In this document: positions 43,322 to 53,558 of the stretch, piece by piece
Numbering within the stretch: position 1 is the stretch's first letter
Layout of the letters: the number at the start of each line of letters is the position of its first letter
Source of the DNA: Saussurea involucrata
Taxonomy: Eukaryota > Streptophyta > Magnoliopsida > Asterales > Asteraceae
Direction of reading: 5' to 3'
Assembly (NCBI GenBank): GCA_033807775.1
Contig: CM066320.1
Coordinates: forward strand, 178,780,784-178,844,783
DNA: 64,000 nucleotides
The notes under the pieces: generated by a model
The model's input: the letters and a program-made list of their open reading frames with translations, nothing else
Databases searched by the model: none
Told to the model about the DNA's origin: nothing
Position numbers and translations under genes: made by a program

Positions 43322-43582
43322 ACCCTCGCTTTTCAAAAACTAAACCATTTTCAAGTAAGCATGTAGTAGGGGGTTCTGGCAAGCGAGCATGGCAGGACTA
43401 GAGAATAAATGCAGATAGAAGTCGTGTCACTCATACTTTTATTAGTTAGTTATTCTCAGTTGTGTATAGGTTTTTTCCGCCAACCTACGCTTTGAGACAG
43501 ATGTAATGAAAATTTTGGGACCCAATTTTGTAATGTTTATGATTTAATGTTATGCACTGTTTTAGAATTGGGTTGTTACAAA

Positions 43583-43594
43583 TGGTATCAGAGC
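43583..43594 (+). promoter_or_regulatory. PBS (tRNA-Met type), element D
   Basis: TGGTATCAGAGC 2 nt after the LTR. Confidence 0.9.
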
Positions 43595-43735
43595 CATAGT
43601 TTAAGGGATTTAGGTGACCGGACGGGCTAAACTTAAACTTTGGAAGTAGAAATCACAACTGAGAATCAGGAAATGCGTTATGAGGACACTATTGTAGAGC
43701 TAGGACTAATAGGGGACCGAAGACAGTCATGTAAG

Positions 43736-43778
43736 GTAAGTTTGGGATTACACCTGGCCAGTGTAATTGCGAACTTAG
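43736..43778 (+). promoter_or_regulatory. Leader hairpin with palindromic loop, element D
   Basis: Inner stem and loop (43747-43767) are identical to A and B. The outer stem TAAGTT/AACTTA is kept, with one pair fewer than in A. Confidence 0.62.
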
Positions 43779-46583
43779 AGGTACACATATGTGCTTAATC
43801 GGCCTTATTATTCCGAAGTTGTAGTCTGAAGCTAGTTTGTATGTCGTGTTTCTGTAATCTAGAATGTCAGCAAGACCCTTGAGGGGTAGACTAAGACCCC
43901 TTGTTGGGGAAGTATCATGAGAGATCATTTATGATGTGATGTATGTATACATCGTAGAGAAGAAATGTTGTTTGGAATGTTATGAGTCGTATAGAAGTAG
44001 ATCTTCATGGGTTCGAAGAGGATGAATGATTGATTTTGGGTAAGACTTCTGTTTCTGGAGAGTCCCAATTCTATAAAATCGTGGGATAGATCAGTCGGGA
44101 TGGTAATGAAGGACAGTGACGAGATCTGGGAAGTGTCAATTCAAGAGCGAGTAGAGGATTAGAGCCCTGACTTCTTAGTCGAGCTTTTCAATGACATGAT
44201 CAATGGAAGGAGATATCAGTAGAGGATTGAAAACGTGTACAGGTAGAATGTGAGGTAATTGATCAAGACGAAAATAGCATGACGTGGTTGAGTAAGTGGG
44301 CCGTGGGGCGCATGTGCAGCAAGTTGTTGCAAGGCCGAGAGGGCGACCACTGGTCGAGAGCACGGTGTCAGTGATAAGTTGCGTGAGTACAACGGTTGAC
44401 CTTGTTGAGTGAGTAGCCTTCAATTACAAGTAGAGTTATATGCATTGCATCCTTATATGTGTTACATGAGTTTTTCGTGATTAAAGTAAATGTGTAAATA
44501 ACAATTTTTGGACGAAAATGAGTCAGCGTGGGTAAGCGTGTGTTTAAAGAAAAAGGCAATTCGTCGCACAATGAAATTTTGAGCTTAGCAATTTGCAAAG
44601 TGTTCCACTCTTTTCATGATAAGTTAAACTGTTGCAAAAAGTCAAGAAAACGTTTGCCAACAAAACCTTTATAACCAAAATGAGTATTGACATGTTGAAG
44701 TCATATAAATGGGTGTGAGAGCCGACTGTTTACTTCGTGTCGGTAATTTCTTTCAGAAATTTGTCGTATGAAAAGATCTTCATTCAATATACTACTGTCG
44801 TAACAACATCGTTTTGGTGGAGTAAGATTAAGTTTTACGAAAAGTTGCATGCAAACGATCCTCGAGGTCGTTGTGCAGGACATTAGAGTTATGAGAATGT
44901 TGGGGTCATGTGTACCCAAGCTGGTTCCAAGTGTTGTTTATTTAAAAGGATAAAATGTGCGAAATGATTTATTTATCGTATGCATGACCCCAACATTCTC
45001 ATAAAATGATAAAATGAAGGCTATGAACTCACTAGGTCGTAGGGTATTACCTTCTAAGATAAGGAAGGATTCCAAGAGTGGAAAGGTGTTGGACAAATAA
45101 GGGAGAATGTTTGTAGTTTTGGTATTTGTGTTCAAGAAGAGAGGTGAACAGTGGGGGAGTCGGAAGTGGACTTTGGTGTCGAAAGTATGAGGGTCTATAT
45201 CCTTGTTCGGTAACTGGAAATACAGTTGTTGAGGGACGGTGGTGCCCGGAAGAAGGACTTGAAGTCATAAAGGTGTTGGTACTAGTAACTCGTTGTGAGT
45301 AGTGTTGAGAGGCAGTAATGAAATGTCTTCGGCGTCGAATATGAGTCGTGAGTAGTGTTGTATGGATGTAAGATGGTGAAAGACCACTGTTTTGGGATAA
45401 GCGTTTTACTTACGAGGTTGGACGGTTCGTAAAGGATGAGGTTTTTAGCACAAGCGAAGTGAAAGTATAGATTATTTTGACCTGTGAGGGAATGTGCCCT
45501 GTCTATGTAATGGCTTGGATCGTAAAGAACTAGCAAGAAACAATTATGTTTGAGTTAATTGGGAGCTGTGAGTTGTGGTTCAGCTAGAGTTGGGGAAAGA
45601 CAAAGTAGCGAGATAGACTCGGTTGTTTATTCGGGAGAATATGAAGGCAAGTTTGAATTGTGTACGAATGGCCATGAGAGATCTGGTTTGCAGTGTGATG
45701 TTATGGGTGAAAAATGCACGGATGAGTAGTGGCATCAATTGCCAAGATAAATGTGCCAGCCAGTGTTGTAGTAATGGGATGTTAGAAAGAGGAAGCATCA
45801 AATGGGAGTTTTTTCGGGGGTTTCGGATGAGGTGTACGATTTGTTAACCAGGTTGTTAGAGCATGTGGTTTGTAAGTTGGCGGGTGATATGGCTATTATC
45901 GGAATGGAATGTCGGAGCGGTAGTGGGTGGTTACCCAAATGAGAAACCAAGTGTTTTTGGTTGTAAGAGTCGCTAAGTAAGCATATTTTGGGATCATTAT
46001 AAGTTTAAAGAAGGTGATGGGTGGATTAGTTAAAAATGTGGTGTAGTAGATGTGAAATCTTTAAAGAATATGAATTGTTTCTTATGTGTGAAGGACTTAT
46101 TCGAGAAGGTAATAGTTGGAGATCAAAGAACGTGAAGTGACTTCGAAACCCGGTGTCATTTAGAAATAACTTGGTTGGATCCCTCAAGTTAGAATCTTGG
46201 GTGCAACCGTTTGGTTAGGTATATTAATGAGAAAGTGTTTTCAACATGTGGAAAGGTTGGAATAGAGAGGCAAGTAATGTTTGGGAGGCGGTGCTCCACG
46301 CTAATGTGGGGAGGTGAAGATAGTATGTCGAAATAAGTGAGTAGGTTGGAAGTAGTAAGATTGACAGTAACACCGAAAAGTGAAGTAATGTGGGTAGATT
46401 GTCATCGATAAGTGTGCGAACTCCTGGAAAGAGTATAGAGGAAGGGGATTTGTGTATGTTTTAAAGTGCGAGAAAGAAGTGGAAAAAGGCTGTTGATGAG
46501 TTTGAATTGATGATGTTGTGAGAAGTGTTCAAACGAATTGGTCGTTCAGTGATAAGCTATTGAGAATAGTATGGGGTGACCAT

Positions 46584-46614
46584 GGTTACTCCTCCCAGTT
46601 GAGTGAGGGTAACC
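46584..46614 (+). other. Imperfect hairpin shared with element A
   Basis: GGTTACTCCTC with GAGGGTAACC; see 6709-6739. Confidence 0.5.
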
Positions 46615-47330
46615 GAAGTTAGGTTATATGACTAGACACTTGTGGCAAGCAGTGAGAAATCAATGTGTTTTCAGGACAAGTTCAATTCGGATAGGTGAAC
46701 ACTTCAATGAGGGTTCATGGGGGTTTCCTGCTTTTAGCTACGTATAAGTGTGAGTGATAAAGTGGTGAGAACGTATGAATTGGTTCATGGGTGGTAGCTG
46801 ATTTGTCTCGGAGAAAAGTGAAGTGGATTATGTTTAGTAGATCCGTCGAAGTTTTGAAGATTGGATAGATAGTGTGCGAACTTGGGGTGTCCGGTGAGAC
46901 TTTGGAAAATTTATAGTGTGATGCCCGTCTATGTTTTGAAGAGCATACGTTGGAAGTTGTGATGATGGCGACCTTGCAAGGAATACAGGAGGCAAGAGCT
47001 GACTCTTGTTACTATTGAACGAGTTGGAGCAGAAGCTTACACGTTAAGATTGCCAACAGAGTTAAGAGGAGTTTATTCGACATTTCATGTCTCGAACCTA
47101 AAGAAGTGTTTGACGGGAGCCGATGTGGCTGTACCGTAGAGGATATTAGTGTTGATGAGAAGTTGACTTATGTAGAAGAGCCAATAGAAGTAGTGGACGG
47201 TAAGGTTCGCAAAACGAGAAACAAAGAGGTCAAGCTAGTAAAGGTACAGTGGAGGCATCCTAAGGGACAAAAAGCAACTTGAGGAGTAGAAGCGGAAGGG
47301 AGATCCAGTTATCCTCATCTCTTCGATAAT

Positions 47331-47368
47331 GGAATTCCGGGGGCGGAATTCTTTTGAGGGGGGAGTGT
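47331..47368 (+). promoter_or_regulatory. Pre-PPT motif and PPT, element D
   Basis: GGAATTCCGGGGGCGGAATTC, then TTTT and GAGGGGGGAGTG. Confidence 0.85.
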
Positions 47369-49422
47369 TGTAATAACTGAGATTATTATTTGAACAAAAT
47401 AAGTTTTGGGAGGGAAGTTTCATGATTTTAAAGTCTAGGGGCTGATTTTCAAATTGATATATTGAGGTCAAAACCCTAGAAATAAATCATTGGGTGTGAA
47501 GGTGTGTGTGCGGCTGTAGAGAGAAAGAGCAGAGTGAGGGGAGAAAGCTTTAATCAAGAGCTTTGGAGAAGAAATTCGTCACTCATCAAATGTGGAAGAT
47601 GGAATGAGGAGTGGAATCTGATTCTACATTGTTTAGCAGGTAACCTTTAATCTCAATCCTTATTTCTTTTGAAGTTCTGCTGGTTTAATTGGGTGATTTA
47701 AGGGTTCTTTGTTTAAAATTTTTGAAGAGTGTTTGAAAGAAATTGGATAATCATAATAGGGATAGGATGATCATTTTGTTGGAAAAGAGACCTTTTAATC
47801 GATTGGAATGGATTAATCCCGACCCTATTGTTAATCAGTGTGCGATACGAGAGTCCGGATGTTTAGTCAGGGAGTTCAGATCCGGAAAGATTTGGGTTCC
47901 AGTATTGATGATAAATGAGTTCCGGAATATTTATTAATTGGTTCCGGTATTTGTTGCCAAGTGGAACCGGGATTTAAAAACATTGGAATCCGGAATTTAA
48001 TGAAAATACGAGACCTGAATGGACTAAAAGACTGGATCCGGAATCCAGGTCTGATCCGGAATGTTATGTTTTGTCGGCAAAGATCCGGTATGTGAGTAAG
48101 GATCAGGAACTGGACCCGAACCCACGAGATCCGGAATTTTGCACAATGATCCGGTAATGAAAAGATTTTTGGAATTTAATTAGTGGACCGGAATTGGGCC
48201 GAAACCCAAAGGCCCGGAAGTTGTTGCGGATTCGGAACCTTATGGATCCGGAGTTAGCTTTGCATGAATCGGGATCCGGAACCTATGCATAGGAGCCGGA
48301 ATTTGTTAGGAGATCCGGAGTCCATTTAAAATGGATCCGGTGTGGTTGGGCTTTGGGCCCGATTGCATAAGAAATCCGGTATAGTTGGGCTTAGCCGGTG
48401 ATGGACTCAATTATCAATCTGGAATTGGGCTAAGTATAATAAGATTCAGAATTTATTTATCTTGGATCCGGTATTCAGTTAAGGATCCGGTATTTTATTA
48501 TAGGTCTAGATTCTAGAATTTGTTAAGAGGTAAGTTAAGCAGAAAATTGTTCAGGTTGAGTTTAACCCAAGACTCACTATTCCTATCATTATTATATCAT
48601 AGGTGTTCACCTTAAAGTCTGAAGTCTTCGCGAGAAGAAGTGTTTAAACGCCAGGTGAGTTCTCTTAATCCTTTTTACGTGGAATGAAAGTTAAATGTTT
48701 TACTGATTATGGTGTGTTTACGAACATGATTTGCTTACAAGCTTTTACGAATCATTCCATGAAAAGTATGTTTTAATTAAAGGACTATTTAGCAATATGA
48801 AATGATTTATATAGATTTATAAAGGTTTCACGTTTCATGATTTATGATGAGCTATGTGTATGTTATGTGGAGTCGGTCTGCACAGTGGGATCCGATGATC
48901 CCTTGGGCATTTGTGACGAGCTTGTAGAAGGGAATTCGTTTCCTTCCTACTCGGATAGAAGGGAGTCTGCTTGGGCCCCGATATGAGGCGAGAGGGGAGT
49001 CTGCTTGGACCCCGATCGTGGTTAGCTAATGAGATCCTTGAACACTGTGCAATACCATGTTTCATGCTTTATGTGGATACTGTTGATGAATTTATGAAAT
49101 GACTTATATACTGTTGTTGAAAGCTGTTTTCGGAGGGAATTCACTAGACTTTTTGGTCTAAGAGGGCTTTTCAAAAACTAAACCATTTTCAGGTAAGCAT
49201 GTAGTAGGGGGTTCTGGCAAGCGAGCAGGACAGGACTAGAGAATAAATGCAGATAGAAGCCGTGTCACTCATACTTTTATTAGTTAGTTATTCTCAGTTG
49301 TGTATAGGTTGTTTCCGTCAACCTAAGCTTTGAGACAGATGTAATGAAAATTTTGGGACCCAGTTTTGTAATGTTTATGATTTAATGCTATGCATGTCCT
49401 GTTTTAGAATTGGGTTGTTACA
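47369..49422 (+). repeat. Element D 3' LTR
   Basis: 2,054 bp, very similar to the 5' LTR. Differences include a short deletion near 47440 and loss of about 18 bp near 48893. TCCGGA array at 47853-48500. Confidence 0.93.
47853..48500. repeat. GATCCGGAA array in D 3' LTR
   Basis: Counterpart of 41999-42660. Several motif copies differ between the two LTRs by C/T or G/A changes. Confidence 0.9.
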
Positions 49423-49704
49423 ATTGCTTATTTAAAACAACTTATAAAAGTGGTGTCATAACGGAGTTTTATAAAATGTGTTTGGATTACCTTATAGTGG
49501 TACCAAAAAGTAATAACTCATAAGTTGTTTCGAATAAGTTGATAAGTTAGAACGAAATGACTTATTAAAAGCTGCTTATCAGCGTTGACAAGACGCTATA
49601 AGCAGTTTTTTTCTCTCGTCCAAACACAAAAAGCTGTTTATCATCGGTGACAAAATTAAATAAATCAATAAGCCCTCTAAATAAGTAATCCCAAACACCC
49701 CTAA

Positions 49705-50393
49705 GTCTAGTGCAAAACTACTACCTCGCAATCCTCTAAAATATACGTCACTGATCAACTAATAATCTTAGTGTGTTCATAGTTTTATACCAAATGATTT
49801 TAGTGCATGTCATGTAATACAATACAAGGATCAAATATACTAACCGATCTTTTTGACTTTCAAACCATGATAACATACATGTAAACAACTATCATGTTGC
49901 TGAAACATTTTCATAAAAACAATTATGTATCTGACATCACATCACTATATGCATGCACATATACAAACATAGACATATTATGCCTTGAAATTAAGTGTCC
50001 AATATGGTATGAAGCACCTAACTTACTTGATGCAATATAGGTACCTAGCAACATGTATTCGTCTTGACTGAACTGGATTTATCACCCCGGGGTCCAAGCC
50101 TATGTTCTCACAACCATAATTTTTTTTTGTATACATAACATAACTTTCATATCAAAAACCTTTGAGGGCTAGCTTAACTAAAGGATAGACCTTATAACTC
50201 CTCCCCATACTTAACTAGTTTGAGTCTCCTTAGGGTCATTGAGGATTTACTTGACTATTATATCCAGGTCTCCATAGAATTATTCGAGGTGCGTAAAAGT
50301 TAGTTCGAACACCCATGATTAACAAAAAAAAGTCTTTCATATCACATCAAAATTATTTGGCAAATTAAACAGTTTAAACATACAACACTTAGC
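49705..50393. other. Intergenic DNA
   Basis: Nothing recognisable seen. Confidence 0.5.
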
Positions 50394-51347
50394 GTTCAAA
50401 TGAGAAATGTTTAGTGCGTGAGAAATAGAGAAATGATCATAGCCCTTCATCTGGTCAACAATTGCGACTTTGACTGTGAAGCATCAGATAATCGCTCGCG
50501 TGATCTACAGAAGATAGAGGGGTAGTTTCATAAAATACACGGGACGAGTTCATATGTGAACCTGTGTGATTCACATATAAACTATACGTTCATATGTGAA
50601 TCAGTTAATTAGTTCACATGAGAATCAGATAATTAGTTCATATGTGAATCACAAAGGTTCATATGTGAATCTGTTAATTATTTCAACTGATTCACATATG
50701 AACCTACAGTTAATTAGTTCATATATGTTAGTCCCATTAATACAAGCAACAATTCAATTAATCAAGAGATAGAGTAACAAGATGAGATGAGATGAGATAA
50801 GATCAATGTGTGTTTTATTCATAATAAAAGAGAACTACCTAGAGAGAGAATGGTTCTCTCTCTAGAACATACACTCACACCAATGTCTACATTGTAAAAT
50901 GATTTCTTGCCCTAGTTACACACACAAATCCTATATATACTCCCTTGTTACACACTTAAGCCCAAGCCCATATTTCCTAAACCCAAGCCCATATTACACT
51001 TATAAACCTTTACAAAACTATCATATAATTAGGACAATTTGTGTCCTAACAATATGTGAATCAGTTATTTAGTTCATATATGAATCACAAAGGTTCATAT
51101 GTGAATCAGTTAAAAAGAGTTCATATGTGAATCACACAGATTCACATATGAACTCGTCCCGCGTATTTGCAAAAGTTACGAAACTATCCTTCGATATTTG
51201 GAATAGCCGCAACTTTTGACCAGTCAAAGCCGCAATTGTTGACCAGTCAAAGCCGCAGTTTTTGACCAATCAAATTCGATCTCGACCATATGAATGGCTA
51301 GGATTACTTCTCTATTTCTCACACACTTAGCATTTCTCATTTGAACT
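50394..51347. mobile_element. Foldback/TIR element 8 with TTCATATGTGAATC array
   Basis: Long TIR: GTTCAAATGAGAAATG and about 45 more bases at the left (through AGAAATAGAGAA) match the inverted right end. Inside are about 12 copies of TTCATATGTGAATC or its complement at about 20-bp spacing. On the right side a unit TTGACCAGTCAAAGCCGCA repeats three times in tandem (about 51216-51272). No ORF. Target duplication unclear. A copia solo LTR interrupts it. Confidence 0.82.
50726..51051 (-). mobile_element. Copia-type solo LTR inside TIR element 8
   Basis: TGTTAG...CTAACA ends, 326 bp, flanked by ATATA and ATATG (one mismatch from a 5-bp duplication). On the minus strand a TATA box (GTATATATAGG) lies near 50930-50940. 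Contains a strong hairpin CTAGAGAGAGAA-TGG-TTCTCTCTCTAG at 50839-50865. Confidence 0.78.
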
Positions 51348-52018
51348 TATGTCTATATATATATATATAAGGGTTAAATCTAGTGAAGACAAAAAAAGGT
51401 CAAGGACTTGAGAACTAATCTAATCCATTGATTAGGTTAAATCAAAGGTCATTTAGAAAAACCCTATTTGTAACAAAACCAAAAAGTAAAGGTAGTTTTG
51501 ACAGTTTGTAAGGACCTTTCAATGTTATAATAGATATTAATTTCAAGGACTCCATAACACATTTGACAAAATTGTTGATTGGATTCAATCGCACACGAAT
51601 ATCGGAACTCGATGAAATCCGACTCTATCCCCTCTCTCGAACAACAATGATCATAGTATGGGTGCCTCCATCTTGATGCAGACCATCTACGGGCACCAAT
51701 GATTTTCGAACATTGAAGGCTACTTTAGGAGTTATGTTCCCATTCGATTCGACTTTTTGACTTTGCTCGTACTTTGATTTCTTCAATATCCTTTATTTCT
51801 TTCTATTATTTGATTTCATTAGTCTGCAATACATATAGTGTTGGTGTTGATGTAGATCTATGGCCTTCTATTTGTATGGTGAAAAGGCTTCGATGGTGAT
51901 TACTGATTTGCAAAATTGTAATCGAATTTTCTGATTTTCGATTTCTCATTCTTGATTCTGATTGATTGATTTCCAAATATGATGAAACAATTTTTATAAT
52001 CATTGATCCAAAAATATT
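51348..52018. other. Intergenic AT-rich DNA
   Basis: A (TA)n tract near 51355-51369; otherwise nothing recognisable. Confidence 0.5.
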
Positions 52019-53388
52019 GTTAGGGAGTGTTGGATAAATTAGAGAAGATAGTTGGATTAAGAGGAGAGTGTAAACAACCAGAAACTACAACAAATATGTT
52101 CATATGTGAATCTGATAATGTTGTTTTCCGATATTATTTTGATCCCGAAATCGGTTTGTTTGTTTAAGCTTCCAAGTAAAATAGTAGAATTTAATGATTT
52201 TTATGAGAAAGTACAGGTTATCATGAATGGCTGATGATAGAAGAAGTTTTGTGTCAATTGGAGCAAGTTTACGACATTCCTGGGCGAAAGGAGAAATTCT
52301 GATTTTCGGGTCAAGCAGTGCTCAGCGCGCCTCGCGGCGCTACTCCATCCGCGCTGCCAAACGCGCAGCCTTTTGTCCAAAACACATTCCAGTGCTCTGC
52401 GCGCCTCACGCCGCGGCCCAACACGCGCCACCATACGCGCCTAGCCTCTGGCCGTTTTTGTTCTATTTGTCGACTAGGGTTGGGGGCATTCTTCATCAGT
52501 TACGTTTGGAGACTCTCTCTGGGCGATTTTGGGAGATAAAAGACGATTTTTTAAGGCAAGAAGAAGAGGTAGAAACATCAAGTAACGAGAATCAAAAGGC
52601 GAATCGAGTACGTTCATCGGCGGCTTAAGCTTTTCAGGGAGTCCATAGATTTCATTTTTCTTTTAAAACAAACATGTTTACTTCCGTTTTAATCTTTTCA
52701 TTTCTGAGTTTTGAAACCCCCAATATGAACTAATCCGTTCATGTTGGGGGGTTGGTTTGAATCATGGTTTGATAATCGTTTAGCTTTACAGATAGATGTG
52801 ATTGGTTTGATATAGATGGATGAAACATTTGGGACTGTTCTTAATGCTTGTAATAGTCCGATCAACTATTATTTGATTTTATAAATCTTTTAACCTTTGA
52901 GAAAAGTTTTGAGGTTTTATTAATCCTTTATGTCTTGGATGAATTTGAGATAGCGATATGATAATTCACTCTTTGTGGCTTTTAATCATTGATTGTTCAA
53001 TTACTTTTGTTAAGATCGATAGATGATACAATGTGTTGAATGATTATTGCTATAGCTTGATAGAGTATAGTAATGGAATGTGATTATGCCTGTCATCCTA
53101 AAGTTATTTCAATCATGTCAAATCTGTTAGTTAAGTGATTGGTTCCGTGAGGAATCCAACCCTCCAACTCTTTCTCTTATCTGAATTAATTAAAGTTTTA
53201 ATTTGGGTTCCAACAATCAACAAAACAAATCAATTTGCATTCGTCTAGTTAATAATCTATACAGTCATTGTGGTACTTGACACTTGGTTCCTTTGGTTCG
53301 ATACTCGTACTTCCTAAAGTACTATTACTTGATTCGACTCGTACACTTGCGGTAGATTTAGGGGGGGGGGGTGTAAACCCACCTATCA
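52019..53388 (+). repeat. Athila-type 5' LTR (left boundary uncertain)
   Basis: The right end is secure: CACCTATCA followed by the Athila-style PBS. The left end is a guess at TGTTAGGGAG, since no second LTR is in the window. It holds a CpG-dense block (52316-52442, many GCGC and CGCC), a leader-like 133-codon ORF crossing that block, and an 11-G tract at 53361-53371. Confidence 0.55.
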
Positions 53389-53394
53389 AGTTTT

Positions 53395-53410
53395 TGGCGC
53401 CGTTGCCGGG
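53395..53410 (+). promoter_or_regulatory. Athila PBS
   Basis: TGGCGCCGTTGCCGGG, 6 nt after the LTR. This is the PBS motif typical of Athila/Tat Ty3 elements. Confidence 0.85.
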
Positions 53411-53558
53411 ATACCTGTTTTGTGTGAATATCACTACCAGCTGTAGAAATTATTACATTAGACACCCTGTTTTTATTTTATGTTAATTTGCTTTGAAGGT
53501 TCATTTATATTTGGGTTTTGAGATTCTATCTTCTCCGTTTCAGGTTACCCCTTGGTTT

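Larger units (their letters stand above)
41494..43580 (+). repeat. Element D 5' LTR
   Basis: 2,087 bp. TATA box GTATAAAAG near 41590, donor-like TAGCAG/GTAATC near 41783, TCCGGA array, donor-like GCCAG/GTGAGT near 42800, hairpin, end GGGTTGTTACA. A 64-codon ORF at 41888-42082 recurs in the 3' LTR (47743-47937) with few changes; it lies in the array and is unlikely to be a gene. Confidence 0.93.
43595..47330 (+). pseudogene. Element D interior with chromodomain remnant
   Basis: The leader resembles A and B. The middle is ORF-free, G-rich on the top strand, and colinear with A. Near 47015-47310 two short frames still read like the end of chromovirus Pol: TIERVGAEAYTLRLP and FHVSNLKKCL, then YVEEPIEVVDGKV and VKVQWRHPKGQKAT followed by TGA where relatives have TGG (Trp). 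This proves descent from a B-type chromovirus. No product can be made. Confidence 0.8.
41494..49422 (+). mobile_element. LTR retrotransposon D, non-coding Ty3-type
   Basis: TGTAAT...GTTACA LTRs and TSD ATTGC at 41489-41493 and 49423-49427. PBS, leader hairpin, pre-PPT motif and PPT are intact, and the LTR pair is very similar. The interior is without ORFs except a decayed chromodomain end. It is close in interior sequence to element A but has a different LTR body. Confidence 0.93.
41476..49701. mobile_element. TIR element 7, split by element D
   Basis: The left end GGGGTGTTTGGGATTGCTTA (the 5-bp TSD of D lies inside) and the inverted right end GGGGTGTTTGGGATTACTTA match. TAA (or TAAG) lies on both sides (41473-41475, 49702-49704). 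Without D it is about 290 bp. It directly abuts TIR element 6 and shares the middle TAA. Confidence 0.8.

Noticed and set aside
41888..47937. 64-codon ORF present at 41888-42082 and 47743-47937
   Set aside because: LTR copies of element D inside the TCCGGA array; duplication is explained by the LTRs.
52227..52628. 133-residue ORF with Ala/Pro/His-rich sequence as a host gene
   Set aside because: It covers the CpG-rich block of the Athila LTR with several alternative overlapping ORFs; GC-rich DNA lacks stops by chance.
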